Source: Albidovulum sp.
GTDB taxonomy: Bacteria > Pseudomonadota > Alphaproteobacteria > Rhodobacterales > Rhodobacteraceae
Assembly (NCBI GenBank): GCA_020637635.1
Contig: JACKKB010000003.1
Location: 434,001-498,000 of the forward strand
Direction of reading: 5' to 3'
DNA length: 64,000 nucleotides
Part shown: positions 43,526 through 53,250 of the stretch, one piece after another
How the letters are laid out: the number at the start of each line of letters is the position of its first letter
Numbering within the stretch: position 1 is the first letter of the stretch
The notes under the pieces: model-generated
Seen by the model: the letters and a program-made list of their open reading frames with translations, nothing else
Databases searched by the model: none
What the model was told of the DNA's origin: nothing
Translations under genes and position numbers: made by a program

Positions 43526-43574
43526 CTGTCCGGGCATCACCGGGAACGGCGAGGTCTGCGGTCGGGGACAGACG

Positions 43575-44168
43575 ATGCGCCTGATCCTTGCCTCGTCCTC
43601 GCCCATCCGGGCAGAGCTTCTGCGCGCAGCCGGCCTGGCGCCGGAAGTCGTTCCCGCGCGCATCGACGAAGAGGCGATCCGCGCCGCGCTCCTGGCCGAG
43701 AAGGCTCCGGCGCGCGACATCGCCGATATTCTGGCGGAGACCAAATCGAGCAAGATCTCGGCCCGCCACCGCGACGCCCTCGTGCTCGGCTGCGACCAGA
43801 TCCTCGAATGCGACGGCCGGATCTTCGCAAAGCCCGCCAGCAGGCAAGAGGCCCGGGCCCAGCTCGAGGCGCTCCGTGGCCGCAGCCACCGGCTCTTTTC
43901 GGCGGCCGTCGTCTGTCAGGCCGTCCGTCCGCTCTGGCGCCATGTCGGCAAGGTGACGATGACCATGCGCCCGATCTCCGACGCCTATCTGGACGACTAC
44001 CTCGACCGAAACTGGGAAAGCGTCCGCCACAGCGTGGGCTGCTACAAGCTCGAGGAAGAAGGCGTCAGGCTCTTTGAGCGGATCGAGGGCACAAGCTTCG
44101 ATGTTCTCGGCCTGCCGCTACTTGAGCTATTGACGTGGCTGGGAAATCGGGGCGACATCGCCACATGA
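43575..44168 (+). CDS. maf: Maf-family nucleotide pyrophosphatase
   Basis: A 197-residue Maf protein that hydrolyses non-canonical dTTP/UTP- or m7GTP-like nucleotides. The N-terminal LILASSSPIRAELLRAAG and the catalytic VLGCDQILECDGRIFAKP region are present. ATG 43575 has GGGGA seven bases upstream; the longer frame runs into the origin gap. The stop overlaps the aroE start (ATGA). It leads a rightward maf-aroE-coaE-dnaQ operon. Confidence 0.9.
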   Translation: MRLILASSSPIRAELLRAAGLAPEVVPARIDEEAIRAALLAEKAPARDIADILAETKSSKISARHRDALVLGCDQILECDGRIFAKPASRQEARAQLEALRGRSHRLFSAAVVCQAVRPLWRHVGKVTMTMRPISDAYLDDYLDRNWESVRHSVGCYKLEEEGVRLFERIEGTSFDVLGLPLLELLTWLGNRGDIAT

Positions 44169-45004
44169 TCGACCACCCCAGAATTCCCCTCGCCGGCGTC
44201 ATCGGATCGCCGGTCGCGCATTCCAAGTCTCCCCGGCTTCATACCCATTGGCTGCGCAGTCTGGGAATCCGCGGGCACTACATCCCGATGGATGTCTCGC
44301 AGGCCAACCTGCGCGAGGTGATCAACGCCCTTCCGAAGGCGGGTTTCGTCGGCGTGAACGTCACCATCCCGCACAAGGAATCCGCGCTGGCGCTTGCCGA
44401 TGTCGTCACCGACCGAGCGGCGCTGATCGGGGCTGCGAACACGCTCATCTTCCGCAAGGACGGGCGCATCCACGCGGACAATACCGATGGCTACGGCTTC
44501 ATCGCCAACCTGCGCCAGAACGCGCCCGGCTGGGTGCCGGATTCCGGTCCGGCGGCGGTCTTCGGAGCAGGCGGCGCGGCGCGCGCCGTGGTCGCTTCGC
44601 TGATCGAGGTCGGTGTGCCGGAAATCCGCGTCGCCAACCGAACCCGTGCGCGTACCGAGGCATTGCGCCAGGAGTTCGGCACCAAGATCGTCACCTATGA
44701 CTGGGTGCAGGCCGGCAACATGCTCGATGGCGCGATGACCGTGGTCAACACCACCTCGCTCGGAATGGAGGGCAAGCCGGACTTCCGCGTGCCGCTCGAC
44801 GCGCTGTCGCCCAAGGCAACCGTGAGCGATCTCGTCTATGCGCCGCTCAGGACTAATTTCCTAGAAGAGGCGGCGGCAAACGGCTGCACCTGCGTGGACG
44901 GGCTCGGCATGCTGATCCATCAGGCCGCACCTGCATTCGAGCGCTGGTTCGGCCAGCGGCCGGAGGTCGACGAGGCGACGCGCGCCGCGGTCCTTGGGGC
45001 ATGA
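44165..45004 (+). CDS. aroE: Shikimate 5-dehydrogenase
   Basis: A 279-residue enzyme reducing 3-dehydroshikimate with NADPH in aromatic amino acid synthesis. Motifs: GVIGSPVAHSKSPRLHTHW (substrate), VNVTIPHKE with the catalytic Lys, FGAGGAARAVV (NADP). ATG 44165 overlaps the maf stop; coaE begins in its last four bases, again ATGA. Confidence 0.94.
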   Translation: MIDHPRIPLAGVIGSPVAHSKSPRLHTHWLRSLGIRGHYIPMDVSQANLREVINALPKAGFVGVNVTIPHKESALALADVVTDRAALIGAANTLIFRKDGRIHADNTDGYGFIANLRQNAPGWVPDSGPAAVFGAGGAARAVVASLIEVGVPEIRVANRTRARTEALRQEFGTKIVTYDWVQAGNMLDGAMTVVNTTSLGMEGKPDFRVPLDALSPKATVSDLVYAPLRTNFLEEAAANGCTCVDGLGMLIHQAAPAFERWFGQRPEVDEATRAAVLGA

Positions 45005-45603
45005 GGCGGCCCTTTCTTCTCGGGCTGACGGGGTGCATCGGCATGGGCAAGTCGACGACGGCGGCGATGTTCGCAGCCGAAGGCGTTCCGGTCTGGGATG
45101 CCGATGCCACGGTCCATCGTCTCTATGACCGGGGGGGTGCTGGTGCCGCGGCCATCGCCTCGCTCTGCCCCGAGGCGGTGCCGGACGGCGCCGTCGACCG
45201 TGACCGACTGAAGGCCTGGATCGCCGCGACGCCCGGCGCGCTTGCCCGGATCGAGGCCGCCGTGCATCCTCTCGTCGCCGAAGACCGGGCGCAGTTCATC
45301 CGCGCGGCGACAGAGGATGGCGCCCCGATCGTGCTGCTCGACATTCCGCTGCTCTTCGAGACCGACGCCGAGAGCGCTCTCGACGCGACCGTGGTCGTCA
45401 CGGCGCCAGCCGCCGTCCAGCGCGCGCGGGTTCTGGCCCGACCCGGCATGACCGAGGCCCAGTTCGAGGCGATCCGGGCGCGCCAGATGCCCGACGCGGA
45501 AAAGCGCCGCCGGGCGACCTGGGTGATCAGGACGCCAAGCCTTGAACACGCGCGCGCCGCCGTGCGAGACATTCTGGCGAAGATCGGAAAAGCCAATGCG
45601 TGA
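45001..45603 (+). CDS. coaE: Dephospho-CoA kinase
   Basis: A 200-residue P-loop kinase for the last step of CoA synthesis. Walker A is GLTGCIGMGKST near the N-terminus; DADATVHRLY, VLLDIPLLFET and the LID-like region RARQMPDAEKRRRATWVI follow. It overlaps aroE by four bases and dnaQ by eight, so the operon is tightly coupled. Confidence 0.94.
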   Translation: MRRPFLLGLTGCIGMGKSTTAAMFAAEGVPVWDADATVHRLYDRGGAGAAAIASLCPEAVPDGAVDRDRLKAWIAATPGALARIEAAVHPLVAEDRAQFIRAATEDGAPIVLLDIPLLFETDAESALDATVVVTAPAAVQRARVLARPGMTEAQFEAIRARQMPDAEKRRRATWVIRTPSLEHARAAVRDILAKIGKANA

Positions 45604-46291
45604 GATCGTCCTGGATACCGAAACCACCGGCTTCGAGCCCGCCGAGGGCCATCGGATCGTCGAGATCGGGGCCATCGAGCTCGTCAACCACATTCCGACC
45701 GGTCGTACCTATCACCAATACATCAACCCCGAGCGCGCCATGCCGGCCGAGGCCTTCGCGGTGCACGGGCTCGGCGATGACTTCCTGCGCGACAAGCCAC
45801 GCTTTCTCGACATTGCCGACGCCTTCCTCGAGTTCATCGGAGCCGATGCCCGCCTTGTGATCCACAATGCCAGTTTCGACATGAAGTTCCTGAATGCCGA
45901 GCTTGGCTGGGTTGAGCGGCCGCCAATCCCTGGCGACCGGGCGCTCGATACCGTGGCGCTCGCCCGGCGCAAGTTTCCGGGATCGCCGGCCTCGCTCGAC
46001 GCACTCTGCCGGCGCTTCGGTATCGACAACTCCGCGCGCGAGAAACATGGAGCGCTGCTCGACAGCGAGTTGCTCGCCGAGGTCTATCTGGAACTGATCG
46101 GCGGTCGCCAACCCGATCTCGTGCTCGCGCCCGCCATGGAACGGACCGCTGTCAGCGACAGCGTCACCGCCTGGCGCACGGCGCCGCGCCCGACCAAGCT
46201 GCCCCCGCGCCTGACCGATGCCGAGCGCGCCGCCCATGCCCGGTTTGTCGAAACGCTGGGAGAAGGCGCCATCTGGAGACGGTATTCCTGA
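45596..46291 (+). CDS. dnaQ: DNA polymerase III epsilon subunit (proofreading exonuclease)
   Basis: A 231-residue 3'-5' exonuclease. The ExoI motif DTETTGF has D7 and E9; ExoII is HNASFDMKFLNAEL and ExoIII is HGALLDSELLAEVYLEL, so the DEDDh set is complete. ATG 45596 gives the family N-terminus MREIVLDTETTG; a longer start lies in coaE. The C-terminal tail has the usual clamp and polymerase-binding linker. Confidence 0.94.
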   Translation: MREIVLDTETTGFEPAEGHRIVEIGAIELVNHIPTGRTYHQYINPERAMPAEAFAVHGLGDDFLRDKPRFLDIADAFLEFIGADARLVIHNASFDMKFLNAELGWVERPPIPGDRALDTVALARRKFPGSPASLDALCRRFGIDNSAREKHGALLDSELLAEVYLELIGGRQPDLVLAPAMERTAVSDSVTAWRTAPRPTKLPPRLTDAERAAHARFVETLGEGAIWRRYS

Positions 46292-46313
46292 CCGCGATCG
46301 ACGAGGCGACATC

Positions 46314-47150
46314 ATGAAGGCGCGCCCTCGCTACTCACAACTCGCGCTCCTCAGGGCGGTCTGGGACCGCGCCGGCGAGCGCAACATCGGCCTCGTCGCG
46401 GCCGGAGTAGCCTACTATGCGCTTTTCGCGCTCTTTCCCGGGATGGCCGCGCTGTTCGCAATCTGGGGCTTCTTCGCCGATCCGGTCGTCATGCGCGACT
46501 ATCTCGTCAGCCTACATGGCGCGATTCCGGACATGATCTACACCCTCGTCGAGAGCCAGCTCGACGCGCTCCTCGGCGCAACGGCGGCGACGCTCGGCTG
46601 GGCCACCGCCGTCTCGCTCGGCCTTGCGCTCTATGCTGTCCACAACGGCGTTGCGGCACTTGTTTCCGGCCTGAACGCAGTGCACGGGCCCACGTCGGCA
46701 CCGGTTCTGGCACGGCTCCTGCGCACCATCCTGATCACGCTCGCGCTGATCGTGGTCGCGCTCATGGCGCTGGCGACGGTGGTCGCTGTCCCGATCGCGC
46801 TCAACTTCTTTCCGCACGGCATGAACTACGCCTTTGTCCTGCGCTATCTGCCCTGGACGATCCTGCTCACCGTGGTCTTCAGTGCGCTCGGGCTCTTCTA
46901 TCGCTGGGGCGTCGATCCCCTGCACCGACCAAGCGGCTGGTTTACCCCCGGGACCCTGCTCGCGACCCTTCTTTGGGCCGCAGCATCGCTCGCGTTCTCG
47001 GCCTATCTGTCGAACTTCAACACCTACAACCGGATCTACGGATCCATCGGTGCCGTCGCCGCGCTGCTGGTCTGGTTCTACATCTCGGCCTATATCGTGC
47101 TTCTCGGAGCGCTTCTCGATTCCGAACGGCGCCGGCTGAGGGATCAGTAG
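46314..47150 (+). CDS. YihY/BrkB-family membrane protein
   Basis: A 278-residue protein with about six helices, including the family's N-terminal block RNIGLVAAGVAYYALFALFPGMAAL. It also has the VLLGALLDSERR tail. Once called ribonuclease BN, the family is now viewed as an inner-membrane protein of uncertain function. ATG 46314 has GAGG eight bases upstream. It follows dnaQ by 22 bases and ends overlapping tamB by seven bases, tail to tail. Confidence 0.87.
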   Translation: MKARPRYSQLALLRAVWDRAGERNIGLVAAGVAYYALFALFPGMAALFAIWGFFADPVVMRDYLVSLHGAIPDMIYTLVESQLDALLGATAATLGWATAVSLGLALYAVHNGVAALVSGLNAVHGPTSAPVLARLLRTILITLALIVVALMALATVVAVPIALNFFPHGMNYAFVLRYLPWTILLTVVFSALGLFYRWGVDPLHRPSGWFTPGTLLATLLWAAASLAFSAYLSNFNTYNRIYGSIGAVAALLVWFYISAYIVLLGALLDSERRRLRDQ

Positions 47151-50100
47151 TCGCGCTCGAAATAGATCCCGATGCCGGTCTGCCCGTCCGAACCGACAGA
47201 TCCCTTCACCGTCAGGTCCGGCGTTACATCGAGGTTGAGGTTCACCTCGCTCGTTCCGCCGGCCCCGATCGCAACATCGGTGTAGACCTTTTCGCTGAGA
47301 TACTTGCCCACCCGCAGCGAGGCCTCGCCGGTGTCGCTGGTCGTCACGTCGAGATCGTCGACCCCGAAGGAGCTTCGCAGCCTCGCAAGCACCCCCTCGC
47401 CGCCCTTGCCCGCCAGCGTCGCGACGGCCGAGGCGAGCTGCGCGGCCTGCAAGGGCGACAGGCTGGAAAGATCCTTGCCGAAGAGAAGATGGGAAATGAC
47501 CTCTTCCTGCGGCAGGTCGGGCGAAGAGCTGAAGGTGATCCTGGGTTCGGTCGCCACGCCCTCGATCAGGACCCTCGCGGTAACGCCATTGTTTTCGGAC
47601 GAGGCCGAAAACCGGACATAGGGCGCCAGCGCACCCTGCAACTGCAGCAATCCCTCGTCGATCGTGAGTCGCTTGCCGAGAATGTCGAGCCGGCCGCGTA
47701 TCAGCGTGAACTGACCCGCCGGGGCGACATTCGCCGTCGTGCCGCCAAGATGGACCGCGCCGCCCATCTCGACATCGAGCCCGCGACCGCGGACGAAGAT
47801 CCGGTTGCTCGCGTCCACCGTGACGTCGAGCCCGTAGACCGCGCCGTCGCGTCCCTTCGCCTGGTCGTCGACAAGGCCGGCGCGCTGGAGCGTGCGGCTG
47901 ACCCTCTCGGAGGCGCCCCGGTGTTTGACGAGCGCAAGATCGACGCCCGAGGAAAAGCCCGTCGACGGCACGCGCAGTTCGGTCGGCCCGAGTGCCACGG
48001 TGCTGGTGATCGTGGCGCCACCGGCAAGCGGCCCGTCGATCGCCACCGTGCCGGTGACATCGGTGTCGTAGAGCTCGGCGTCGCGGAGCCGCACATGGTC
48101 GAGCCCGATCTGCAGCGCGGCGTCGAAGGGCCGGGCGAGCGCGACCGGCCCCGAAAGTGTCAGCCGCCCGCCCGCCCGCATCCGGCCGCTGGCCGCGAGC
48201 GTGGCCCGCCCGCCCGCGAGGTCCGCGGAAACGCCGTCACCGACGAAATCGACCCCGTAGAGCGGCGCCACGACCCGCAGCCGGTCGGCCGAAACCCGGC
48301 CGGAAAGTGATGCAAGCCCCAGAGGCCCCTTGAGACCAAGGTCGAACGCGACTGGTCCCTTGACGGTGCGCGGTGCGATCAGCGGATTGATCAGAGCCGC
48401 CTCGGCGGATCCCCTGACTGTCAGGTCCGCACGTGCGAAATCGGTCCCGACCGTGCCGGTGACCGCGGCCTCGGTGCGCCCGGGACCGCGGGCGGCGAGA
48501 TCGAGCGTGTAGCCCGAGAGGTCTTCGTTGACGGTTCCCGTTATGCTGAGCGGCCCGGGAAATTCCGGCGCGATCAGCGCCATGTTGTTCAGCCGCGCGT
48601 CGACCGTCAGCCGCCGCGTCGTATCCTCGACGGTGCCCGCGATCTCGGCGCTGAGCTGCGGATTCCTGAGTGTCAGCGCCTCGATCGTCACATGGCGATC
48701 GGCGCTTTGCGCGGCGAGCGACAGCTGCGAGCCGCCGGCAAGGATCCGGTCGAGCTCTGCCTGGCCGACCCGGAGGTCCTGCGCCTTGGCCTCGACGCTG
48801 ATGTCATAGGCGTTGTCCCCGGCGCCCCGCACCCGCCCGTCGGCCGAGATCGCGCCGCCGTAACGCTGGCCGAGTGCTGCCAGTTCGGGCATGTCCACAT
48901 GTGCCGTGACATCGGTGAGGCCGCCGCCGATATGGCCCTGTGCATCGGCGCTGAGCGTCGCGGCCCGGACCGACAGCGCCTGAAGGATGATGCCGGACTC
49001 ATCGCGCTTGAGAGCCACATCGACGGTCGAGCGGTCCTTGAGCAGCGTATCGAGTTCGGCAATGCCGGCACTGAGGCCGGTGCCCGCGACATGGGCTGTG
49101 GCATCGATGTAACCCGAAAGCACACCCGCCGACCCGGAGAGATCCAGAGTTGCGGCCCCGCCGAGCGGGCGCCCGGCAACGCCCGAAAACCGGCCCAGAT
49201 CGGCGACAGTGCCGCGAACCGTGCCATCCGCCGTCGCACCGCCATCGCCGAAGTCGATCGACAGGGCGGCCTCGGCCCCGTAGTCGGCACCCGTCACCGA
49301 CACTTCGGGCAGCGCCAGCGGCTCGCCCGCGCTCCAGTCAAAGCGGACCTTGCCCTGCACCGCATCGCCGATCGCCTGCTTCATTGCCTCCGAGCCGGGC
49401 GCGATGCCCTGCGCGGCGAGTTTCACGGAGCCATCGGCATGCAGCGGCGAACCGGGGCTGATGACAGGGCCGGTGATGACGCCCGAGCCATCGAGCGCGA
49501 GCGTGTCAAGCGCAAGGCCTGCACGCCGGAACCCGCCGACAGACCCTTCGAGCGCCCAGGCGGAACTTTGCGCGGCATCATAGCGAAAGTTGAGCTTGCC
49601 GGATCTGACCCATGTCTTCTCGCCGCTGAGCGGGAGAAGCACCTCGCCCTTTCCGTCGAGTCCGAGCGTCACTGTCAGTGCCGCCGCGAGCGGTTGACCG
49701 CCCGCCGCCAGGTCGAGGCGCCCGTTGATATCAAGCCCGCGCGACCGCAATTCGAGCCGGCTGAGCGAAAGCGCCCCGGCCGCGTCGCTGCGCCCCTCGG
49801 CCTGCAGCGTCACGTCGTCGCCGAAGAACTCGCGGTAGTCCGGCAGGAAGAGCGGCGCAACGTCGCCGCGGAAATCGGCGCTGAAACTGCGTTCGGTCGC
49901 ACCGGTCGCGGTGCTCTTGGCAAGCAGATCGACGCTGCCCTTCAGCCGCGAAACCCCGTCCGTCTTGAGCGCGACTTCGGTGTGAAAGGCATCGATCGGC
50001 CCGGCGCCATGCACCGCAAGCTCGATCGACGGTTCGCCCGGCAGTCCGATGAGCGAGGCGGCGATGCCGCGCTGCCCTTCGGAGACGAGCAGATCGAGCG

Positions 50101-50689
50101 TGCCTTCGCGCGTCGCGTTGGCGTAGCGGCCGGTGAAGGAAAGCGTGCCGCGCTGGCCGTCCGTCCGTGTGATCGCGACCTCGGCCGACCCCTCACCACC
50201 CTCAAGCTGCATCTGGCCGGCGAGCGAGACGATCGCCGCGGCACCGAAGAGCGGTTCGCCCAGCTCGACCCTGTCGGCGCGCAGATTGCCGATGGAAACA
50301 GCCACCGGAAGGTCCGGCAGAGAAAAGCCAGAGGCCGTCGTCGCGCCACCCTCGCTCTGCGGCCGGCGCGGAAGAAGAATCTCGGCGGCGCTCATCTCGG
50401 CGATCTCGATCCGGCCACCGAGCAGCGCCGAACGGTTCCAGGAGATCGCCCCGTTGCGGATGGTGAGCCACACGCCCTCGGCATCGGCGATCGTCAACTG
50501 GTCGAACGTGGCGCGCGACGACAGAGCGCCGGCGAACCCGTCAATCCGCACTGTCCGGCCGATGCCTGAAAGATTGTCCTCGATGAGACCGGTCAGGAAC
50601 CCGCGATCCCGCTCGGTCTCGCTCTGGTCCTGCGCCAGGGCCGAAAGCGGCCAGAAGAGCACGACGAGCAGGAAGAGAAGCGGGCGCAT
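47144..50689 (-). CDS. tamB: Translocation and assembly module TamB
   Basis: A 1181-residue periplasm-spanning protein that with TamA helps assemble autotransporters and other outer membrane proteins, or move lipids. A signal-anchor (LLFLLVVLFWPLSALA) starts the chain; a long beta-helical body of repeats follows, and the DUF490 domain ends it (FSSSPDLPQEEVISHLLFGKDLSSLSPLQAAQLASA). The C-terminal YFERDY suits an envelope beta-strand. Its ATG overlaps the tamA stop (TGATG). Confidence 0.92.
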   Translation of the reverse strand: MRPLLFLLVVLFWPLSALAQDQSETERDRGFLTGLIEDNLSGIGRTVRIDGFAGALSSRATFDQLTIADAEGVWLTIRNGAISWNRSALLGGRIEIAEMSAAEILLPRRPQSEGGATTASGFSLPDLPVAVSIGNLRADRVELGEPLFGAAAIVSLAGQMQLEGGEGSAEVAITRTDGQRGTLSFTGRYANATREGTLDLLVSEGQRGIAASLIGLPGEPSIELAVHGAGPIDAFHTEVALKTDGVSRLKGSVDLLAKSTATGATERSFSADFRGDVAPLFLPDYREFFGDDVTLQAEGRSDAAGALSLSRLELRSRGLDINGRLDLAAGGQPLAAALTVTLGLDGKGEVLLPLSGEKTWVRSGKLNFRYDAAQSSAWALEGSVGGFRRAGLALDTLALDGSGVITGPVISPGSPLHADGSVKLAAQGIAPGSEAMKQAIGDAVQGKVRFDWSAGEPLALPEVSVTGADYGAEAALSIDFGDGGATADGTVRGTVADLGRFSGVAGRPLGGAATLDLSGSAGVLSGYIDATAHVAGTGLSAGIAELDTLLKDRSTVDVALKRDESGIILQALSVRAATLSADAQGHIGGGLTDVTAHVDMPELAALGQRYGGAISADGRVRGAGDNAYDISVEAKAQDLRVGQAELDRILAGGSQLSLAAQSADRHVTIEALTLRNPQLSAEIAGTVEDTTRRLTVDARLNNMALIAPEFPGPLSITGTVNEDLSGYTLDLAARGPGRTEAAVTGTVGTDFARADLTVRGSAEAALINPLIAPRTVKGPVAFDLGLKGPLGLASLSGRVSADRLRVVAPLYGVDFVGDGVSADLAGGRATLAASGRMRAGGRLTLSGPVALARPFDAALQIGLDHVRLRDAELYDTDVTGTVAIDGPLAGGATITSTVALGPTELRVPSTGFSSGVDLALVKHRGASERVSRTLQRAGLVDDQAKGRDGAVYGLDVTVDASNRIFVRGRGLDVEMGGAVHLGGTTANVAPAGQFTLIRGRLDILGKRLTIDEGLLQLQGALAPYVRFSASSENNGVTARVLIEGVATEPRITFSSSPDLPQEEVISHLLFGKDLSSLSPLQAAQLASAVATLAGKGGEGVLARLRSSFGVDDLDVTTSDTGEASLRVGKYLSEKVYTDVAIGAGGTSEVNLNLDVTPDLTVKGSVGSDGQTGIGIYFERDY

Positions 50690-52512
50690 CAGAATGCCTG
50701 CCCGATACCGATGTAGAACTGTGGCCCGGAGCCGGTCTTGCCCGAAACCGGAAGGCCGATGTCGAACCGGATCGGACCCACCCCGGTGTCATAGCGCAGC
50801 CCGACGCCCGCTCCGGAATGCCACTTGCCATTGCCGCTCATCAGTTCGCCCGCGCTGATGAAGCCGGCATCGTAAAAGGCGACGGCGCCGATCGTGTCGG
50901 TGACGTCCGCGCGCAGCTCGCCCGAGACGCCGATGAAGCTCTGGCCGCCCGATATGGCGTTCCCCGCGCTGGTGCTCAGCCGCACGCCAAGCGACTGATA
51001 GGGTTGTCCCCGCACGGTGCCGCCACCTCCGGAGAAGAAGACCAGATCCGGCGGCGTCTCGAAAAGCGTCGGTCCGACGACGGTGCCGATCTGGAACCGG
51101 CCGGCAAGAACCAGCCGGTCGTCCCGCCCGAAGCCGCGATAGATCCGCGCGTCGGCCTTGAACTGACCGCCCGATCCGGCGGTCGCGATCCCGTAGAAGG
51201 GCGTCACCCCGGCCTTGAGGTAGAACCCGCCGCGTGGGTCGAGAAGATTGTCGCGGCGATCCCAGGTCAGCGATATCGGCAAAGAAAGGGTCTGGTAGTT
51301 GTAGGCGCCGAACGGATAGTCGGCGCGCAGGAGCGAATAGGAAAGCCCGGCCTCGGCGCTCAGCGTATCGCTCAGCATCCGGCTGAGCCCGACCGTGGCG
51401 TCGAGCGAATCGAACCGGTAGTTGAAAAGCTCGCCCCGCTCGGCCCGGACCTCGGCAAAGGCCGAGGCATCGGTGACCGGAGTGCCCGGCCGCTCTATCC
51501 GCGCGCCGAGCGAATAGCCGATGACGCCGCTCCGGTTGCCGATCTGGTTGATCTCGCCATCGACCTTGAGCCGCTCTCCGCCACCGAAGAGGTTGCGGTG
51601 CAGCCAGTAGCCCGAGACCGTCAGCCCCTGATCGGACGCAACTTCGCCGCCGAAGCCAAACCGGTGCAGCTTTTCTTCGCTGAGCGCCAGCGTGTAGTCG
51701 AGCGTGCCGTCGGGGTTCGCCGTTTCCGCCTCGGTCAGGGCGACGGAGCGGAACACCCCCGTCTGCCGGAGTCGCTGGGCGACCTTTTCGGCCTTTGCCG
51801 GATCAAACACCTCGCCGGTCGGAAAGCCGGCGATCTTGCGGAGCGGCTTGGCCCGCATCCTCTCGGCCCCGGTGATCGTCAGGGCGCCGAACCTCAGGCG
51901 CGGCCCGGGGGCGAGGATGATCTGCGAGCTGAGCGTCGAAGTGGTGTGGTCGGCGACGATGGACTGGTCGGCGACCGCAGCCTTTGCATATCCGTTGTCG
52001 CGCCAGCCCTCGACCCCGGCGGTGGCCGCCGCGACGATCGCCGTCGATTTCGCGACTTTGGTATCGCCGTAGTCCGGCGGCAGCCTGGTGCCCGGGGCAT
52101 AGGGCTTCATCCGCGCCTTGGAAAACCGGAATTGCGGCCCGGGATTGACCCGGATGCGAATGGTACCGATCTTTCGCGGCGCATCGAGCGCGGCGATCCC
52201 GGCGGCCTCGGTCCCGTCGATGCGGATCGAGATCGTGCCGCCATAATAGCCCTCGGCATAGAGCGCGCCCAGAAGCTTGGCGTAGTCGGCCCGCGCGGCC
52301 GCATAGAGGGACTGGGCGCTGGTTTCCTTGTCGGCTTCCGCCTGCACCGTCAGCGAAGCGCCGCGCAAGACCTTGAGAAGCACCTCGTCGGCGGCGGGTG
52401 CCTCGAACACGAGCCGATCGAGCGCATCGACATCGCCGCCAATCGCGGCGGAGAGGACCGCTGCGGCAACACCCGCCCGCGCCAGGCTTCTCCATCTCGG
52501 TCGCGTTCGCAA
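50689..52512 (-). CDS. tamA: Outer membrane assembly protein TamA
   Basis: A 607-residue Omp85 protein: POTRA domains in the N-terminal half (TISIRIDGTEAAGIAAL, LAPGPRLRFGALTITGAERM) and a 16-stranded beta-barrel ending in F. The barrel carries GGGGTVRGQPYQSLG, the (V/I)RG(F/Y) motif of Omp85. No ATG start exists upstream; the first start codon in frame is TTG 52512 with AGGGG six bases upstream. It forms an operon with tamB. Confidence 0.9.
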   Translation of the reverse strand: MRTRPRWRSLARAGVAAAVLSAAIGGDVDALDRLVFEAPAADEVLLKVLRGASLTVQAEADKETSAQSLYAAARADYAKLLGALYAEGYYGGTISIRIDGTEAAGIAALDAPRKIGTIRIRVNPGPQFRFSKARMKPYAPGTRLPPDYGDTKVAKSTAIVAAATAGVEGWRDNGYAKAAVADQSIVADHTTSTLSSQIILAPGPRLRFGALTITGAERMRAKPLRKIAGFPTGEVFDPAKAEKVAQRLRQTGVFRSVALTEAETANPDGTLDYTLALSEEKLHRFGFGGEVASDQGLTVSGYWLHRNLFGGGERLKVDGEINQIGNRSGVIGYSLGARIERPGTPVTDASAFAEVRAERGELFNYRFDSLDATVGLSRMLSDTLSAEAGLSYSLLRADYPFGAYNYQTLSLPISLTWDRRDNLLDPRGGFYLKAGVTPFYGIATAGSGGQFKADARIYRGFGRDDRLVLAGRFQIGTVVGPTLFETPPDLVFFSGGGGTVRGQPYQSLGVRLSTSAGNAISGGQSFIGVSGELRADVTDTIGAVAFYDAGFISAGELMSGNGKWHSGAGVGLRYDTGVGPIRFDIGLPVSGKTGSGPQFYIGIGQAF

Positions 52513-52694
52513 ATCCAGCCCCTGCCCGCTGCTTCACCGCGAGTCTCGCAGCATTCGCGCGCGACTTCCAGCACCCTTGGCCAAGCTCCGCCGACTGTGA
52601 ACCGAACCGTTGCGCCGCAACACTGACATCGGGGTCAAAGCCGCGCTCCGAATGACCGGCGAGACGGGCCACGACCGCGACCGGGCAGCCCCGG

Positions 52695-53192
52695 TCAGGA
52701 AACCCTGACGGCGCTCTGTTCGGCGGTGCGGCGGGCGATTTCCTGACGATAGAGCGCGAGGAAGTCGACCGTGTCGATATTGAGCGGCGGAAACCCGCCG
52801 TCGCGCGTGACATCCGAGATGATCCTGCGCACGAACGGGAACACCATCCGCGGGCACTCGATCAGAAGGAACGGATGCAGTTGCTCATCGGGGACGCCCT
52901 CGACATGGAAGATCGCGCCATAGTCCAGCTCCAGGAGGAAGAGCGGCGCCTGGTCCGCCTTGTTGTTCGAGGTGACCTTGAACTTCGAAACCACCTCGTA
53001 CTGGTGGTCCGCGGCGCGCTTGCGGGCATCGAGGCTGACCTGAACCTGGATGTCGGGCTGCACCTCGCCGTTCGTCAGCCCCTTCTGGGCGACGATGTTC
53101 TCGAAGGAGAGATCGCGGACGAACTGCCCGAGAACGCTCATCTTCACCTGAGGGGTCGCCTGCGGCTCCGCGCCGTTGTCACTCTCGGCCAT
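52695..53192 (-). CDS. secB: Protein-export chaperone SecB
   Basis: A 165-residue tetrameric chaperone that holds preproteins for SecA. Family blocks are visible: VLGQFVRDLSFENI, FLLELDYGAIFHVEGVPDEQL and LLIECPRMVFPFVRRIISDVTRDGGFPPL. It lies between fxsA-like and tamA genes, all leftward. Envelope protein traffic is the common theme of this neighbourhood. Confidence 0.95.
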   Translation of the reverse strand: MAESDNGAEPQATPQVKMSVLGQFVRDLSFENIVAQKGLTNGEVQPDIQVQVSLDARKRAADHQYEVVSKFKVTSNNKADQAPLFLLELDYGAIFHVEGVPDEQLHPFLLIECPRMVFPFVRRIISDVTRDGGFPPLNIDTVDFLALYRQEIARRTAEQSAVRVS

Positions 53193-53250
53193 GCCGTGAT
53201 CTCCGCCTGAACTGTGGTCGCTGGCGGTTTAGCACCCGCGACCGGAAGTC

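Larger units (their letters stand above)
43117..43574. other. oriC: Candidate chromosomal replication origin (oriC)
   Basis: A 458-bp gap without a gene, between leftward hemJ and rightward maf. It holds AT-rich tracts at 43150-43190 (76% A+T) and 43288-43322 (77%), plus four 9-mers resembling DnaA boxes. The flanking gene order (rho-hemJ to the left, maf-aroE-coaE-dnaQ to the right, parABS near) matches the origin side of Rhodobacterales chromosomes as I recall it. All nearby genes on both sides point away from it. Confidence 0.78.

Noticed and set aside
52679..52696. GACCGGG/CCCGGTC hairpin at the secB stop as terminator
   Set aside because: A stem is possible but there is no U-tract and it overlaps the stop codon; too weak to call.
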